This document shows positions 1 to 7,891 of a DNA stretch of 64,000 nucleotides, in pieces (position 1 is the stretch's first letter; each line of letters starts with the position of its first letter). The notes beneath the pieces are model-generated. The model made no database searches. It was not told where the DNA came from and worked only from the letters and a program-made list of their open reading frames with translations. Location of the stretch: contig NZ_JAMBOM010000008.1 in assembly GCF_023715615.1 (NCBI RefSeq), positions 36,883-100,882 on the forward strand, in the 5' to 3' direction. A program made the translations under genes and the position numbers. This DNA is from Sporosarcina aquimarina. GTDB lineage: Bacteria > Bacillota > Bacilli > Bacillales_A > Planococcaceae.

Positions 1-1163
1 CCCATTTCTTCCAGGTGGACGCCGCCTTTAATGAGCACGCCTTGACGTGCTGCGTTCCCGATTGCTGTGACAATTGCAACAGGTGTGGATACGACGAGCG
101 CACAAGGGCACCCGACGACAAGAACAGCGAGTCCTTGATAAATCCAAGTTTGCCAATCTGCTCCGAGAAGTGGGGGGATGACAGCTGTCAGCGCCGCAAC
201 TGCGATAATGGCTGGTGTATAGTATTTCGCGAACTTGTCGATGAATTGTTGCGAAGGTGCTTTCTCAGCCTGCGCATCTTCAACAAGATGAATAATTTTA
301 GCGATTGTCGTGTCTTCTACTAATTTGTTGACTGTTACTTCTAGAGATCCTTCTTCGTTCAGCGTTCCTGCAAAAACAATGTCGTCTACTTTCTTGGTGA
401 CAGGGACAGATTCGCCTGTAATCGCAGCTTGGTTCACGGTTGAGAACCCTGAGCGTACCGTTCCATCCATGGCAATTTTTTGCCCCGGCTTGACGATTAA
501 GACATCTCCAATTCGGATGTCTTCAGTCGGTAGCTCGAACATCTCATCATTTCGTCTGATGGTTGCTGAAGGCGGTGCAATGTCCACTAAGCTACTGATG
601 GATTGCCGAGCTTTGTTCATGGAGTAGGATTCGAGTGCTTCGCTGATTGCAAACAGAAGGACGACAACAGCGGCTTCGCGCCATTCCCCGATGATTGCGG
701 CACCAATAATCGCAATTGTCATGAGTGTGTTCATATCGAATTCAAGGCGTACTAAGTTTTTGAGCCCGTCGATGAACATCGAAGTTCCTCCTACCACAAT
801 CGCTATTGCAAATAAGATGATTGCAGTGGTATTGGTCTCTCCATATTTGCTAGAAGTGAATAGACCTGCCGCTAGGAATATGAGCGAAATTAACGAAACA
901 ATGTTCTCTTTCCGTTTGAAGAACGGTGTTTTCTTGGTTGGCTTACGCTGAGAAACTGGTACGACCCGGATGCCGTCAAAGGCACCTGCAGATTCCAGCT
1001 CGTCGACGGTTGCGTCACCTGCAAATGACAATTTACTCGCACCGAAGTTGACGGTAGCCGCTTCGACGTTCGGAAGTCGACTGACGTTTTTTTCAAATTT
1101 CATGGCGCAGTTGGCACAACTTAAGTTTTCGAGACGATATTCAGTCCTGTTCGTTTCAGCCAT
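1..1163 (-). CDS. cadA: Cd2+/Zn2+/Pb2+-exporting P1B-type ATPase CadA, 5' part only
   Basis: Translating the minus strand from the ATG at 1163 gives about 387 codons with no stop before the window edge. The start has a heavy-metal-associated domain with a CANC metal site at residues 16-19, followed by hydrophobic segments, the actuator motif TGES, and the transmembrane metal site CPC in the stretch [16 protein letters not shown] near residue 350. CPC is typical of the P1B class, and the single HMA domain with this layout fits CadA/ZntA rather than CopA. The phosphorylation motif DKTGT and the ATP-binding domain lie beyond the window. The start overlaps the end of cadC by 8 bp, so the two are co-transcribed and probably translationally coupled. 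The pump would expel Cd2+, Zn2+ or Pb2+ across the cell membrane. Metal specificity is inferred from the cadC partner. Confidence 0.93.
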   Translation of the reverse strand, partial: MAETNRTEYRLENLSCANCAMKFEKNVSRLPNVEAATVNFGASKLSFAGDATVDELESAGAFDGIRVVPVSQRKPTKKTPFFKRKENIVSLISLIFLAAGLFTSSKYGETNTTAIILFAIAIVVGGTSMFIDGLKNLVRLEFDMNTLMTIAIIGAAIIGEWREAAVVVLLFAISEALESYSMNKARQSISSLVDIAPPSATIRRNDEMFELPTEDIRIGDVLIVKPGQKIAMDGTVRSGFSTVNQAAITGESVPVTKKVDDIVFAGTLNEEGSLEVTVNKLVEDTTIAKIIHLVEDAQAEKAPSQQFIDKFAKYYTPAIIAVAALTAVIPPLLGADWQTWIYQGLAVLVVGCPCALVVSTPVAIVTAIGNAARQGVLIKGGVHLEEM

Positions 1164-1518
1164 TCTCTTCACCTTCCATCGTATGTTCGTGAGCTATTTT
1201 CACTAGTTGTAAGACGTGATCATCTGCAAGTGAATAATAAACCATCTTGCCCCTTCGTTCCGAGCGAGCTAATCCATTTTCTTTCAAATATCGTAAGTGA
1301 TGAGAGGCTGTCGCGTTGGATGCACCAATAATAGCACCGACATCACAAACACAGAGCTCTTGTTTTAATGTTAATGAATACGCAATTTTGAGTCTCGTTT
1401 CATCTGCAAGTGCTTTAAACAGTTGCACCATATTTCCAACGCGGGGCAATTCCTCTTGAATTTCGACGACAAGCGCATCGTGAATAATCTGTTCATCACA
1501 CATATCTACCATTTTCAA
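1156..1518 (-). CDS. cadC: ArsR/SmtB-family metal-responsive repressor CadC
   Basis: A winged-helix repressor of about 120 residues. The motif ELCVCDVG is the Cys-containing alpha-3 metal site of CadC. An N-terminal Cys (MCDEQ) and a C-terminal DDHV...HEH pattern match the other known metal ligands. The recognition helix region reads [18 protein letters not shown]. The frame stays open upstream to an ATG at 1539, but the only good ribosome site, AGGAGG at 1528-1533, lies inside that extension. It best serves the TTG at 1518 (9 nt spacing), so I use that start; ATG codons at 1524 or 1512 are alternatives. CadC would repress the cadC-cadA operon until Cd2+, Pb2+ or Zn2+ binds. The promoter and two operator-like sites lie just upstream. 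Confidence 0.9.
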   Translation of the reverse strand: MKMVDMCDEQIIHDALVVEIQEELPRVGNMVQLFKALADETRLKIAYSLTLKQELCVCDVGAIIGASNATASHHLRYLKENGLARSERRGKMVYYSLADDHVLQLVKIAHEHTMEGEENG

Positions 1519-1539
1519 ATTCATCCGCCTCCTCATCAT

Positions 1540-1555
1540 TCAAATGTTCGTTTGA
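1540..1555 (-). promoter_or_regulatory. CadC operator, promoter-proximal copy
   Basis: TCAAATGTTCGTTTGA is an inverted repeat (TCAAA, 6 nt, TTTGA) that resembles the CadC operator core TCAAATAAATATTTGA. It lies downstream of the -10 box, over the expected start of transcription and the cadC leader, where a bound repressor would block RNA polymerase. Confidence 0.75.
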
Positions 1556-1565
1556 TTGTAAAGTT

Positions 1566-1594
1566 AGTATATGCGTTATTCTGACGATTTGCAA
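1566..1594 (-). promoter_or_regulatory. SigA-type promoter of cadC-cadA
   Basis: On the minus strand there is TTGCAA (1589-1594), 17 nt, then TATACT (1566-1571). This is a good vegetative promoter pointing into cadC. It is bracketed by the two CadC-type inverted repeats at 1540-1555 and 1601-1616. Confidence 0.75.
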
Positions 1595-1600
1595 CTACTA

Positions 1601-1616
1601 TCAAACGATGATTTGA
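1601..1616 (-). promoter_or_regulatory. Second CadC-type operator, upstream of the -35 box
   Basis: TCAAACGATGATTTGA has the same TCAAA-6 nt-TTTGA architecture as the proximal site, 61 bp away. It sits immediately upstream of the -35 box. Two sites around one promoter could let CadC dimers cooperate; this is inference. Confidence 0.55.
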
Positions 1617-1771
1617 ATGAAATGCGATTTCGCTCTTCACTTTTTTGTACTAAATGGCTTCGCAAAGCGAAGCAGACCAAATAAATCTTGGTTTTTGATT
1701 GGTGAAGTGCACTTTTTCGCGATTGAGGGTGCTGGTGAAGAAAGGGCTCGCCGCGAGCGATAGGGGGCGAG

Positions 1772-1926
1772 GTGTTTATGATCATTTTTTGAGTTTTATG
1801 AGCGGAATTGTGTGGTTATGATCACTTTTAAAGATTTATGAGCACATTCCTAGGGTTATGAGCGTTTCTACTGATTAATGATCACTTTCCCAGGTTTATG
1901 AGCGTTTTTTGAGATTTATGAGCATC
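1772..1926. repeat. Array A1: 8 degenerate tandem 20-nt units, ATGA(G/T)C core
   Basis: ATG of the core ATGAGC or ATGATC begins at 1778, 1798, 1818, 1838, 1858, 1878, 1898 and 1918, an exact 20-nt period with no slippage. Consensus is roughly TTTATGAGCACTTTCCAGGT with variable flanks. The array lies between the acylase terminator and the cadC promoter, outside any gene. The rest of 1617-1771 shows only a perfect GCTTCGC/GCGAAGC hairpin at 1657-1673 and a CTCGC/GCGAG hairpin near 1748-1758, of unknown role. Confidence 0.9.
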
Positions 1927-1973
1927 CGGAGTATTAGGGTATCCCTAGAAAAAATGCAGCTCTATTAGAGCAA

Positions 1974-2003
1974 ACAAAAATACAGAGGCAACTTACACCT
2001 CTG
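1974..2003 (-). terminator. Rho-independent terminator of the penicillin-acylase gene
   Basis: The 6-bp stem CAGAGG/CCTCTG (1983-1988 with 1998-2003) is followed on the minus strand by a T-rich tract (1974-1981). It lies 10 bp after the stop codon. Confidence 0.8.
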
Positions 2004-2013
2004 CTTCATCTAC

Positions 2014-4392
2014 TTATTTTGCTTCCAACGTCAACACGTTTCCGTCTTTCACGGCACCGTCTAAAACAGTCTCATGGAAATCTCCGCGAACCCAATCATC
2101 AGCTTGGTCGTGGAACCATTGCGACTTCACGTGCCCACTTTGACCAGGACCTACAATATGATATGCCTTTGAAAGATCATCTAGATCCGCCACAAAGCGC
2201 CATGAGGCTCCGTGATTCGCACTACCATCGTCTTTGAACGACGCTGCTTGAACTGTAATACCTGATCCACCGACAGGTTGCTTTTTCGGATCCAAGAAAC
2301 GCTGTAAAATCGGTGAAGCACTCGATAATGGATGTGGGAATACGAGCTGATGGAAGTCTCCCCACTGCCACTTCTCTGATTTATCCCCATAATCTTCTTT
2401 CAGGCTTGCAATCGTTTTTTCAAACGCATCATATACCCATTGGTCGACTCCGCCATACTCTTCCACCCAAGTAGAAGGATTCCCGGAATACGCATTGCGC
2501 AAGAACTGATCGGTTAACTGCGGCTTTCCGGGCATGAACTCATAGACATCTGCTGGCATATCTGATGCAAACATCGTCACCGGCAATTGTTTCATAAGTT
2601 TATGGAATACGAGAGGCTGCGATGCATTCACCGAATCCACCTGATCCCAATCTTTCATCTGAGCCAAAATTTCCTTGTATCTCCCTTTTCGGTCCATCTT
2701 TTCAATGGACATAATTAGAGAATTCAGAAACTCTTCTGCATGTAAATTTTTCTGGTCCATTTGTAACTTCATCATATCGTCCGCTGTAAAATCGTCTCCA
2801 TCACGAAGCACTTCTGCAATGCGCTCATAGCGATACGGCTGTGCCCAAAACTTTGTAATGTGATAGGGATACTTTTCATCTACTACTTCGTTGTTAGCAG
2901 TGGCAATGAACCCTTCTTTAGGATTCACAACAGTCGGCAATTCGTCATACGGAATATAACCGTCCCATCCGTATTCCGAGGAATTTCCCGGAACCGGTAG
3001 CTGAGCGTCTCCTTTTTTACGAATCGGAATTTTTCCATTTGCTTTGAACGCAATTGTACCGTCCGTTGAAGCGAAGACAAAGTTTTGCGCGGGAGCACTG
3101 AATGCTTCCAATGCCGTTTCAAACGAATCCCAATCGTCGGCTTTGTTTAAATCCATGATTGCTTCAAGTTCATTGCTCGGCTCGAGTGCCGTCCATTGCA
3201 TCGAAAACACAGCGTCTGGTTTTTCATCTTTATAAATGACATCTGTAATGATCGGCCCGTGCCTAGTGACTAGCACTTCGAAAGGTACGTCTTTTTCCCC
3301 TTTCACGCTAATTGTCTCATCACGCACTTCGGCTTGCTCCCATTCGTTGTCATATTGGAATTGGGTCGGATCCTCCGGGTTCGGGATTTCAATATAGAGA
3401 TCTTGGACGTCTGGCCCTACATTTGTAACTCCCCATGCGACTTTTTCGTTATGCCCGAGGATAATGCCAGGAATCCCTGCAAAAATGACCCCACTAACAT
3501 TCTGCTCTGGAGACTTCAAGTGAATTTGATGCCAGATCGAAGGCGTGCTCAGTCCTAAGTGCGGATCATCCGCGAGAAGTGGCATCCCTGATTTTGTTTT
3601 ATCACCTGAGACAACCCAGTTGTTACTTCCATTGAATTCGTGTGGAAGTAATCCAGGGTCAAACTGTCCTGCGACTTGAACTGGATTTTTTAGATTTGCT
3701 TCCATAATGGATTCTGCATTCTCCGGATACGTAATGAACAAATCTTGAGCTTTCTCTTCAGAGAAATTATTAAGTGCCCAGTGGCGCATAGCTTGAGGCG
3801 TCCATTTTCCACCAAGGTCGTACGCCATATACTTTCCAATTGTCAGTGAGTCGATTGGTGTCCATGGTTCAGGTTCATAGCCGAGCAACTTAAATTCATA
3901 GGACAATTTTCCATTGTCTTTTACTTCTTTGATGAATTCATTCACGCCATCTGCATACCATCCCAAAACTTGTTTGGCATCATCGCTATAAGTGTCGAAT
4001 GATTTCTCTGCTGCATTTCTCAAGCTAAATGTACGGAACTGTTTATCGGTATCAATCGCTTTGGCACCGACAACTTCGGACAATCGTCCACTTGCCTGTC
4101 TACGTGCAAGATCCATCTGAAACAAACGATCCTGAGCATGAACGTAGCCTTGTGCACGATACAAATCGGCATCGGACTTGGCCTCTAAATGCGGGACGCC
4201 ATTTTCATCTCGAGTTACGGTTACATTTTCATCTAATACAGTGAGCTGAGCGTTTCCTTCAATCACGGGCTTCGACTTCCCTATGTAAACGTTTACAAAA
4301 ATAAGTGCAGCTGTGGCTACTACTACAAGTGTAGCAATGAACCATAGAAGGACTTTCATTGGTTTCCCCATTTTCTTTTTATGTTTTGCCAC
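2014..4392 (-). CDS. Penicillin acylase family (peptidase S45) Ntn-hydrolase, membrane-anchored or secreted
   Basis: A 792-residue protein with a basic start and one hydrophobic segment (about residues 13-33), so it is exported and anchored or cleaved. The motif NGSNNWVVSG places the expected nucleophile Ser at residue 256. In this family the precursor cuts itself just before that Ser to make alpha and beta subunits. The length is normal for the family. These enzymes hydrolyse amide bonds of penicillins, acyl-homoserine lactones or other N-acyl compounds. The real substrate cannot be read from sequence, and quorum-signal acylase is as plausible as penicillin acylase. The start is GTG, 8 nt after a GGGGGG ribosome site. 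It is a single gene with its own terminator. Confidence 0.92.
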   Translation of the reverse strand: MAKHKKKMGKPMKVLLWFIATLVVVATAALIFVNVYIGKSKPVIEGNAQLTVLDENVTVTRDENGVPHLEAKSDADLYRAQGYVHAQDRLFQMDLARRQASGRLSEVVGAKAIDTDKQFRTFSLRNAAEKSFDTYSDDAKQVLGWYADGVNEFIKEVKDNGKLSYEFKLLGYEPEPWTPIDSLTIGKYMAYDLGGKWTPQAMRHWALNNFSEEKAQDLFITYPENAESIMEANLKNPVQVAGQFDPGLLPHEFNGSNNWVVSGDKTKSGMPLLADDPHLGLSTPSIWHQIHLKSPEQNVSGVIFAGIPGIILGHNEKVAWGVTNVGPDVQDLYIEIPNPEDPTQFQYDNEWEQAEVRDETISVKGEKDVPFEVLVTRHGPIITDVIYKDEKPDAVFSMQWTALEPSNELEAIMDLNKADDWDSFETALEAFSAPAQNFVFASTDGTIAFKANGKIPIRKKGDAQLPVPGNSSEYGWDGYIPYDELPTVVNPKEGFIATANNEVVDEKYPYHITKFWAQPYRYERIAEVLRDGDDFTADDMMKLQMDQKNLHAEEFLNSLIMSIEKMDRKGRYKEILAQMKDWDQVDSVNASQPLVFHKLMKQLPVTMFASDMPADVYEFMPGKPQLTDQFLRNAYSGNPSTWVEEYGGVDQWVYDAFEKTIASLKEDYGDKSEKWQWGDFHQLVFPHPLSSASPILQRFLDPKKQPVGGSGITVQAASFKDDGSANHGASWRFVADLDDLSKAYHIVGPGQSGHVKSQWFHDQADDWVRGDFHETVLDGAVKDGNVLTLEAK

Positions 4393-4455
4393 TTTACTTT
4401 CCCCCCATTTCTAATTTTTCACAGTACTTAATCTATATTCGTTGCACCGCCATAA

Positions 4456-4480
4456 AATCCCTTCCAGAATGAAAGGGATT
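4456..4480 (-). terminator. Probable terminator of the mrp operon, beyond the repeat array
   Basis: AATCCCTT/AAGGGATT stem (4456-4463 with 4473-4480, 9-nt loop), followed on the minus strand by TTTTA. No other hairpin separates it from mrpG. If it is the operon terminator, array A2 is transcribed as the mrp 3' untranslated region. Confidence 0.5.
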
Positions 4481-4517
4481 GCGTGTCCACCTGTATAAGT
4501 ACAGGGAATAGTTTTGT

Positions 4518-4912
4518 GATTTATGATCAGTTTGGTGGCTTTATGAGCATTTCTCATGCTTTATGAGCAGTTTTCAGCTTTTATGTTAACTTTCCATGCT
4601 TTATGATCACTTTTCAGCTTTTATGAGCACTTCTCATGTTTTATGAGCACTTTCCAGCTTTTATGAGCACTTCTCATGTTTTATGAGCACTTTCCATGCT
4701 TTATGAGCACTTTTCAGCTTTTATGAGCACTTCTCATGTTTTATGAGCACTTTTCAGCTTTTATGAGCACTTCCCACGTTTTATGAGCACTTCCCAGCTT
4801 TTATGAGCACTTCCCACGTTTTATGATCACTTCCCAGCTTTTATGATCACTTCTCATGTTTTATGATCACTTTCCAGCTTTTATGAGCACTTCCTACGCT
4901 TTATGAGCGCTC
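4518..4912. repeat. Array A2: 20 tandem 20-nt units, TTTATGAGCACTTTCCAGCT type
   Basis: ATG of the core occurs every 20 nt exactly from 4523 to 4903, giving 20 units. Most are ATGAGCAC; those at 4523, 4603, 4823, 4843 and 4863 are ATGATCA; the unit at 4583 is decayed to ATGTTAAC. The unit tails tend to alternate TTTCCAGCT and TTCTCATGT, giving a 40-nt higher-order period. The last unit runs into the 3' end of mrpG and supplies its stop codon. No spacers are unique, so this is not CRISPR. No frame is open through it on either strand. Confidence 0.95.
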
Positions 4913-5296
4913 CTCATCTTCCGTCTCCTCATCATTCATGGGTTTATCTTCATGAATGACCTCATATAGTTCATCTTCTACTGAAATGTCTGCGAGTCCC
5001 ACTTTTGAGCGATATGCTGCACGAATGATCAGGTGCCCCGCAACTGGAGCTGTTAGGAAGACGAACACGATGCCTAGCAACACACGGACGCTGACGAAAT
5101 GATCATGGAATAGAAAGTATAGGAACACGCCAATCAGTGTTAGCAATACCGAGAGCGTGGAGCTTTTCGTAGCCGCGTGGGATCGTGTATAAACATCCGG
5201 TAATCGGATAATCCCGAACACACTGATGACACTAAAAATACTTCCCAACAGGATTAGCAGTGCTCCGATGAATTCACCGATCTCGTTTCCGTTCAA
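4901..5296 (-). CDS. mrpG: Na+/H+ antiporter subunit MrpG
   Basis: Last gene of the mrp operon, a small subunit with three predicted membrane helices. Family motifs include GIIRLPDVYTRSHAATKSST and FVFLTAPVAGHLI. The frame is open further upstream, but the only ribosome site (GAGAGGGGGG) is placed for the TTG at 5296 (6 nt spacing), giving 131 residues, close to the usual MrpG length. The start overlaps mrpF by 23 bp. The charged C-terminal tail ends in codons that form part of the first unit of repeat array A2. MrpG is needed for assembly of the multi-subunit antiporter in the cell membrane. Confidence 0.93.
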   Translation of the reverse strand: MNGNEIGEFIGALLILLGSIFSVISVFGIIRLPDVYTRSHAATKSSTLSVLLTLIGVFLYFLFHDHFVSVRVLLGIVFVFLTAPVAGHLIIRAAYRSKVGLADISVEDELYEVIHEDKPMNDEETEDEERS

Positions 5297-5558
5297 CGAT
5301 AACCCCCCTCTCAATATATTTTGAAAAGGCAATTGTGCTGATGAACGACAAGATTCCCAGAATCAGAATGACTTCCAAATACGCTTTCGTTCCGTAAACA
5401 ACAGATACGACTCCAATCATCGCAATTAGATTCACACCGACAACATCCATCGCAATTACACGATCCGGCATGGAAGGCCCGATAATGAGTCGGAGCACGG
5501 CTATCGCAATTGTTATTGCAAACAGCACAACAGAAATCCCTAGCATGATCTGAATCAT
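5274..5558 (-). CDS. mrpF: Na+/H+ antiporter subunit MrpF
   Basis: A 94-residue protein with three hydrophobic helices and the family stretch GPSMPDRVIAMDVVGVNLIA. The size equals known MrpF proteins. In Bacillus, MrpF is part of the hetero-oligomeric Mrp complex and has been linked to Na+ and cholate efflux. Its ATG overlaps the stop of mrpE by 1 bp, and its end overlaps mrpG, so it sits in a tightly coupled operon. Confidence 0.95.
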   Translation of the reverse strand: MIQIMLGISVVLFAITIAIAVLRLIIGPSMPDRVIAMDVVGVNLIAMIGVVSVVYGTKAYLEVILILGILSFISTIAFSKYIERGVIVERKRDR

Positions 5559-6040
5559 TATCGAGTCACCTCCATAATCGCTTTTTCGAAGTTCTTCAAT
5601 TGTTTGATCAACCCATCACGTGATTCTTGGACGTCCATCGCATGGATGTACAACGCATCACTATCCGGTGTCACTTCCATTACGACGGAACCTGGCGTCA
5701 AAGTCAGCAGCATCGAGAGCATCGTAATTTCAACGTCACTCCGCAATATGGTTTCATACTTGAAAATTCCTGGTTCAATCTTCAATCGTGGACTTAAAAT
5801 CTGCTTCAACACGACCGCACTCGATTGAATCAATTCCCAGACAAAGATGAAAAATAACCTGACGACAGCGTAGACGCGACGTAAATAGAAGCGTGTGCCG
5901 AAAAAACGGTGCATGAAGAATAGGATACCAATTCCTACGAGAAAGCCTGCGTAGAACGTGGAAAAACGCAATTCGTCTTCATCGATGAGCAACATCCATA
6001 AAAACGCAATGAATAAGTTCAATAACAGTTGACCTGGCAT
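5558..6040 (-). CDS. mrpE: Na+/H+ antiporter subunit MrpE
   Basis: A 160-residue membrane protein. N-terminal hydrophobic helices are followed by a soluble C-terminal part with the typical stretch MLLTLTPGSVVMEV. Size and order (after mrpD, before mrpF) match the seven-subunit Mrp systems. MrpE is required for full antiport activity and complex assembly. The gene lies 23 bp downstream of mrpD, the largest gap inside this compact operon. Confidence 0.95.
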   Translation of the reverse strand: MPGQLLLNLFIAFLWMLLIDEDELRFSTFYAGFLVGIGILFFMHRFFGTRFYLRRVYAVVRLFFIFVWELIQSSAVVLKQILSPRLKIEPGIFKYETILRSDVEITMLSMLLTLTPGSVVMEVTPDSDALYIHAMDVQESRDGLIKQLKNFEKAIMEVTR

Positions 6041-6063
6041 TCTCCCGTCCCCTTTCCTCTGCG

Positions 6064-7560
6064 TTATTGTTTCAGCAACGCTTCTTTATCTAATACAGCT
6101 TCAATATATGTTTGCGGATTGACCAATGTCGATGCCGCGTCATTTACAAATGGTGCAATCGCGTCAGCTCCTAACCCGATTGCGAGCGTCAAGATGCCAA
6201 GCATCACAATAGGTAGCAACGTACGCTTCTTCAACACGACTTGTTCCTCGCTGCCGATGATTGCTTCCCCCATGAAACAGTTGAGGAAAACGCGCAATAA
6301 TGAATACAACACGAACAAACTCGACAGGAACGCTAGCGTCAGCAACACATACGTGTCTGCTTCAATCAGACCTTCACCGAGCAACACTTTCCCGATGAAT
6401 CCACTGAATGGTGGAATTCCGGTGAGCGATAGCATAACGATGAAAAACAACCAACCCAATGCTGGATAGTTCCGTATCAATCCACTGAGCTCTCCAATTT
6501 TCGCCTTACCTGTCAATGAAATCATCAACCCTCCAGCTAAAAACAGCATCGCTTTTGCGACCATGTCATGTAAAACGTAATAAATTGAACCTTGCAACGC
6601 AAGTTCGTTTCCAGCAGCAAGCCCTACGAGGATGAATCCCACCGCAATGACCACGTTATAGGCTATGATTTGCCGGATATCATTTGATGAAAGTGCTCCG
6701 ATACTTCCGCCAATTAGCGTCAATGCAGCCATGATTCCGATAATTGACTGCGTAATTTCCGGAGAATGATGAAACACAAGTGTGAACATACGGATTAGGG
6801 CATAAATCCCTACTTTCGTGAGCAAAGCGCCGAACAACGCTGCAATCGCTGCAGGAGGCGCGCTGTAGGAACCAGGGAGCCAAAAGTACAGCAACAACCC
6901 CGCTTTCAAACTGAAGACGAGTAAAAAGATCAGACTAATTACCGTTAGCACTGGCCCTTGACCATTTTCAGCAACACGCTCTGCTAATTGCGCCATGTTG
7001 AGCGTCCCCGTTGCACCGTACAAATACGCAATCGCAAGGAGGAAAAACCATGAGGCTAGGACATTAATTGTAATATAAGTAAATGCTTCAACGAGCTGGA
7101 CTTTACGTCCTCCTAGAATCAAGAGCGCATACGACGCAAGCAACATCACTTCAAAACAGACGAATAAGTTAAAGACATCTCCCGTTAAAAATGAGCCGTT
7201 GACGCCCGCTAGCAAGAAAAGCATAAATGGATAGACATACATCTTCTCAAATGCTTCTCCAATCGTCGAAAATGCGTATAGCAAGATAATGCTTGTTACT
7301 GTTGCAGCAGCCGTAACTAGTAACAGTGCGAACGAATCTCCGACAAATAGAATGCCGTATGGTGGCTCCCAACCACCAAAATCCAATCGTAGAATGCCTT
7401 CAGATTGGATTCGCAACAACAAGTACACACCGATTCCAGCAGAACTTGCAGTTGCTATGAAGCTGAGGGTGCGCTGCAGGATGAACGAATTGCGGAAGAA
7501 TGTCAGCACAATCGCAGTAAGCAGCGGAATGAGAACAGGCATTACGAGTGCATTAGTCAT
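6064..7560 (-). CDS. mrpD: Na+/H+ antiporter subunit MrpD (ND4/ND2-like)
   Basis: A 498-residue, highly hydrophobic protein of the complex I ND2/ND4-type antiporter family, with many transmembrane helices. Family stretches include GDVFNLFVCFEVMLLASYAL, SAPPAAIAALFGALLTKVG and GIPPFSGFIGKVLL. The frame is open 30 codons further upstream, but that part lies inside mrpC. AGGAGAG sits 5-6 nt before the ATG at 7560, which I take as the start; it overlaps mrpC by 8 bp. With MrpA, MrpD is thought to form the ion-translocating core. Confidence 0.95.
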   Translation of the reverse strand: MTNALVMPVLIPLLTAIVLTFFRNSFILQRTLSFIATASSAGIGVYLLLRIQSEGILRLDFGGWEPPYGILFVGDSFALLLVTAAATVTSIILLYAFSTIGEAFEKMYVYPFMLFLLAGVNGSFLTGDVFNLFVCFEVMLLASYALLILGGRKVQLVEAFTYITINVLASWFFLLAIAYLYGATGTLNMAQLAERVAENGQGPVLTVISLIFLLVFSLKAGLLLYFWLPGSYSAPPAAIAALFGALLTKVGIYALIRMFTLVFHHSPEITQSIIGIMAALTLIGGSIGALSSNDIRQIIAYNVVIAVGFILVGLAAGNELALQGSIYYVLHDMVAKAMLFLAGGLMISLTGKAKIGELSGLIRNYPALGWLFFIVMLSLTGIPPFSGFIGKVLLGEGLIEADTYVLLTLAFLSSLFVLYSLLRVFLNCFMGEAIIGSEEQVVLKKRTLLPIVMLGILTLAIGLGADAIAPFVNDAASTLVNPQTYIEAVLDKEALLKQ

Positions 7561-7891
7561 CGAATTCTCTCCTAACATCATCCAAATTATCCGCACCCGT
7601 TTCTCTGTAAATCCGGTATGCGAGTACGAGGAGGAACGCGGTGACAGCAAAACTGATAACGATTGCGGTCAAAATGAGTGCTTGCGGAAGCGCATCAGAA
7701 TATGTCGAACCTTCTTCAGTCAGTAAAGGAGCTCCCCCTTTTTTCAATCCGCCCATTGTAAGGATCAGTAAATGAATGGCATGAGAAAGGATCGCAGTTC
7801 CTAAAATGATCCGCACAAAATTTCGGGACAGCAGTAAATAGACCGCCACCATGACGAGAACGCCTACAAGTAATGTAATTAAGGTCTCCAT
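7553..7891 (-). CDS. mrpC: Na+/H+ antiporter subunit MrpC (NuoK-like)
   Basis: A 112-residue, three-helix protein homologous to the complex I subunit NuoK. It includes the family stretch LILGTAILSHAIHLLI-like (RIILGTAILSHAIHLLILTM) and an acidic C-terminus. It starts directly after the mrpB stop and overlaps mrpD by 8 bp, which implies translational coupling within the operon. Confidence 0.95.
   Translation of the reverse strand: METLITLLVGVLVMVAVYLLLSRNFVRIILGTAILSHAIHLLILTMGGLKKGGAPLLTEEGSTYSDALPQALILTAIVISFAVTAFLLVLAYRIYRETGADNLDDVRREFDD

Noticed and set aside
15..951. Plus-strand open frames across the first kilobase
   Set aside because: They are shadows of cadA, which is clearly coded on the minus strand by its motifs.
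1657..1673. GCTTCGC/GCGAAGC hairpin as a terminator
   Set aside because: No T tract follows on either strand and no gene ends nearby; role unknown.
7561..7650. 30-codon N-terminal extension of MrpD
   Set aside because: It lies inside mrpC; AGGAGAG precedes the ATG at 7560, and the shorter form has the family length.
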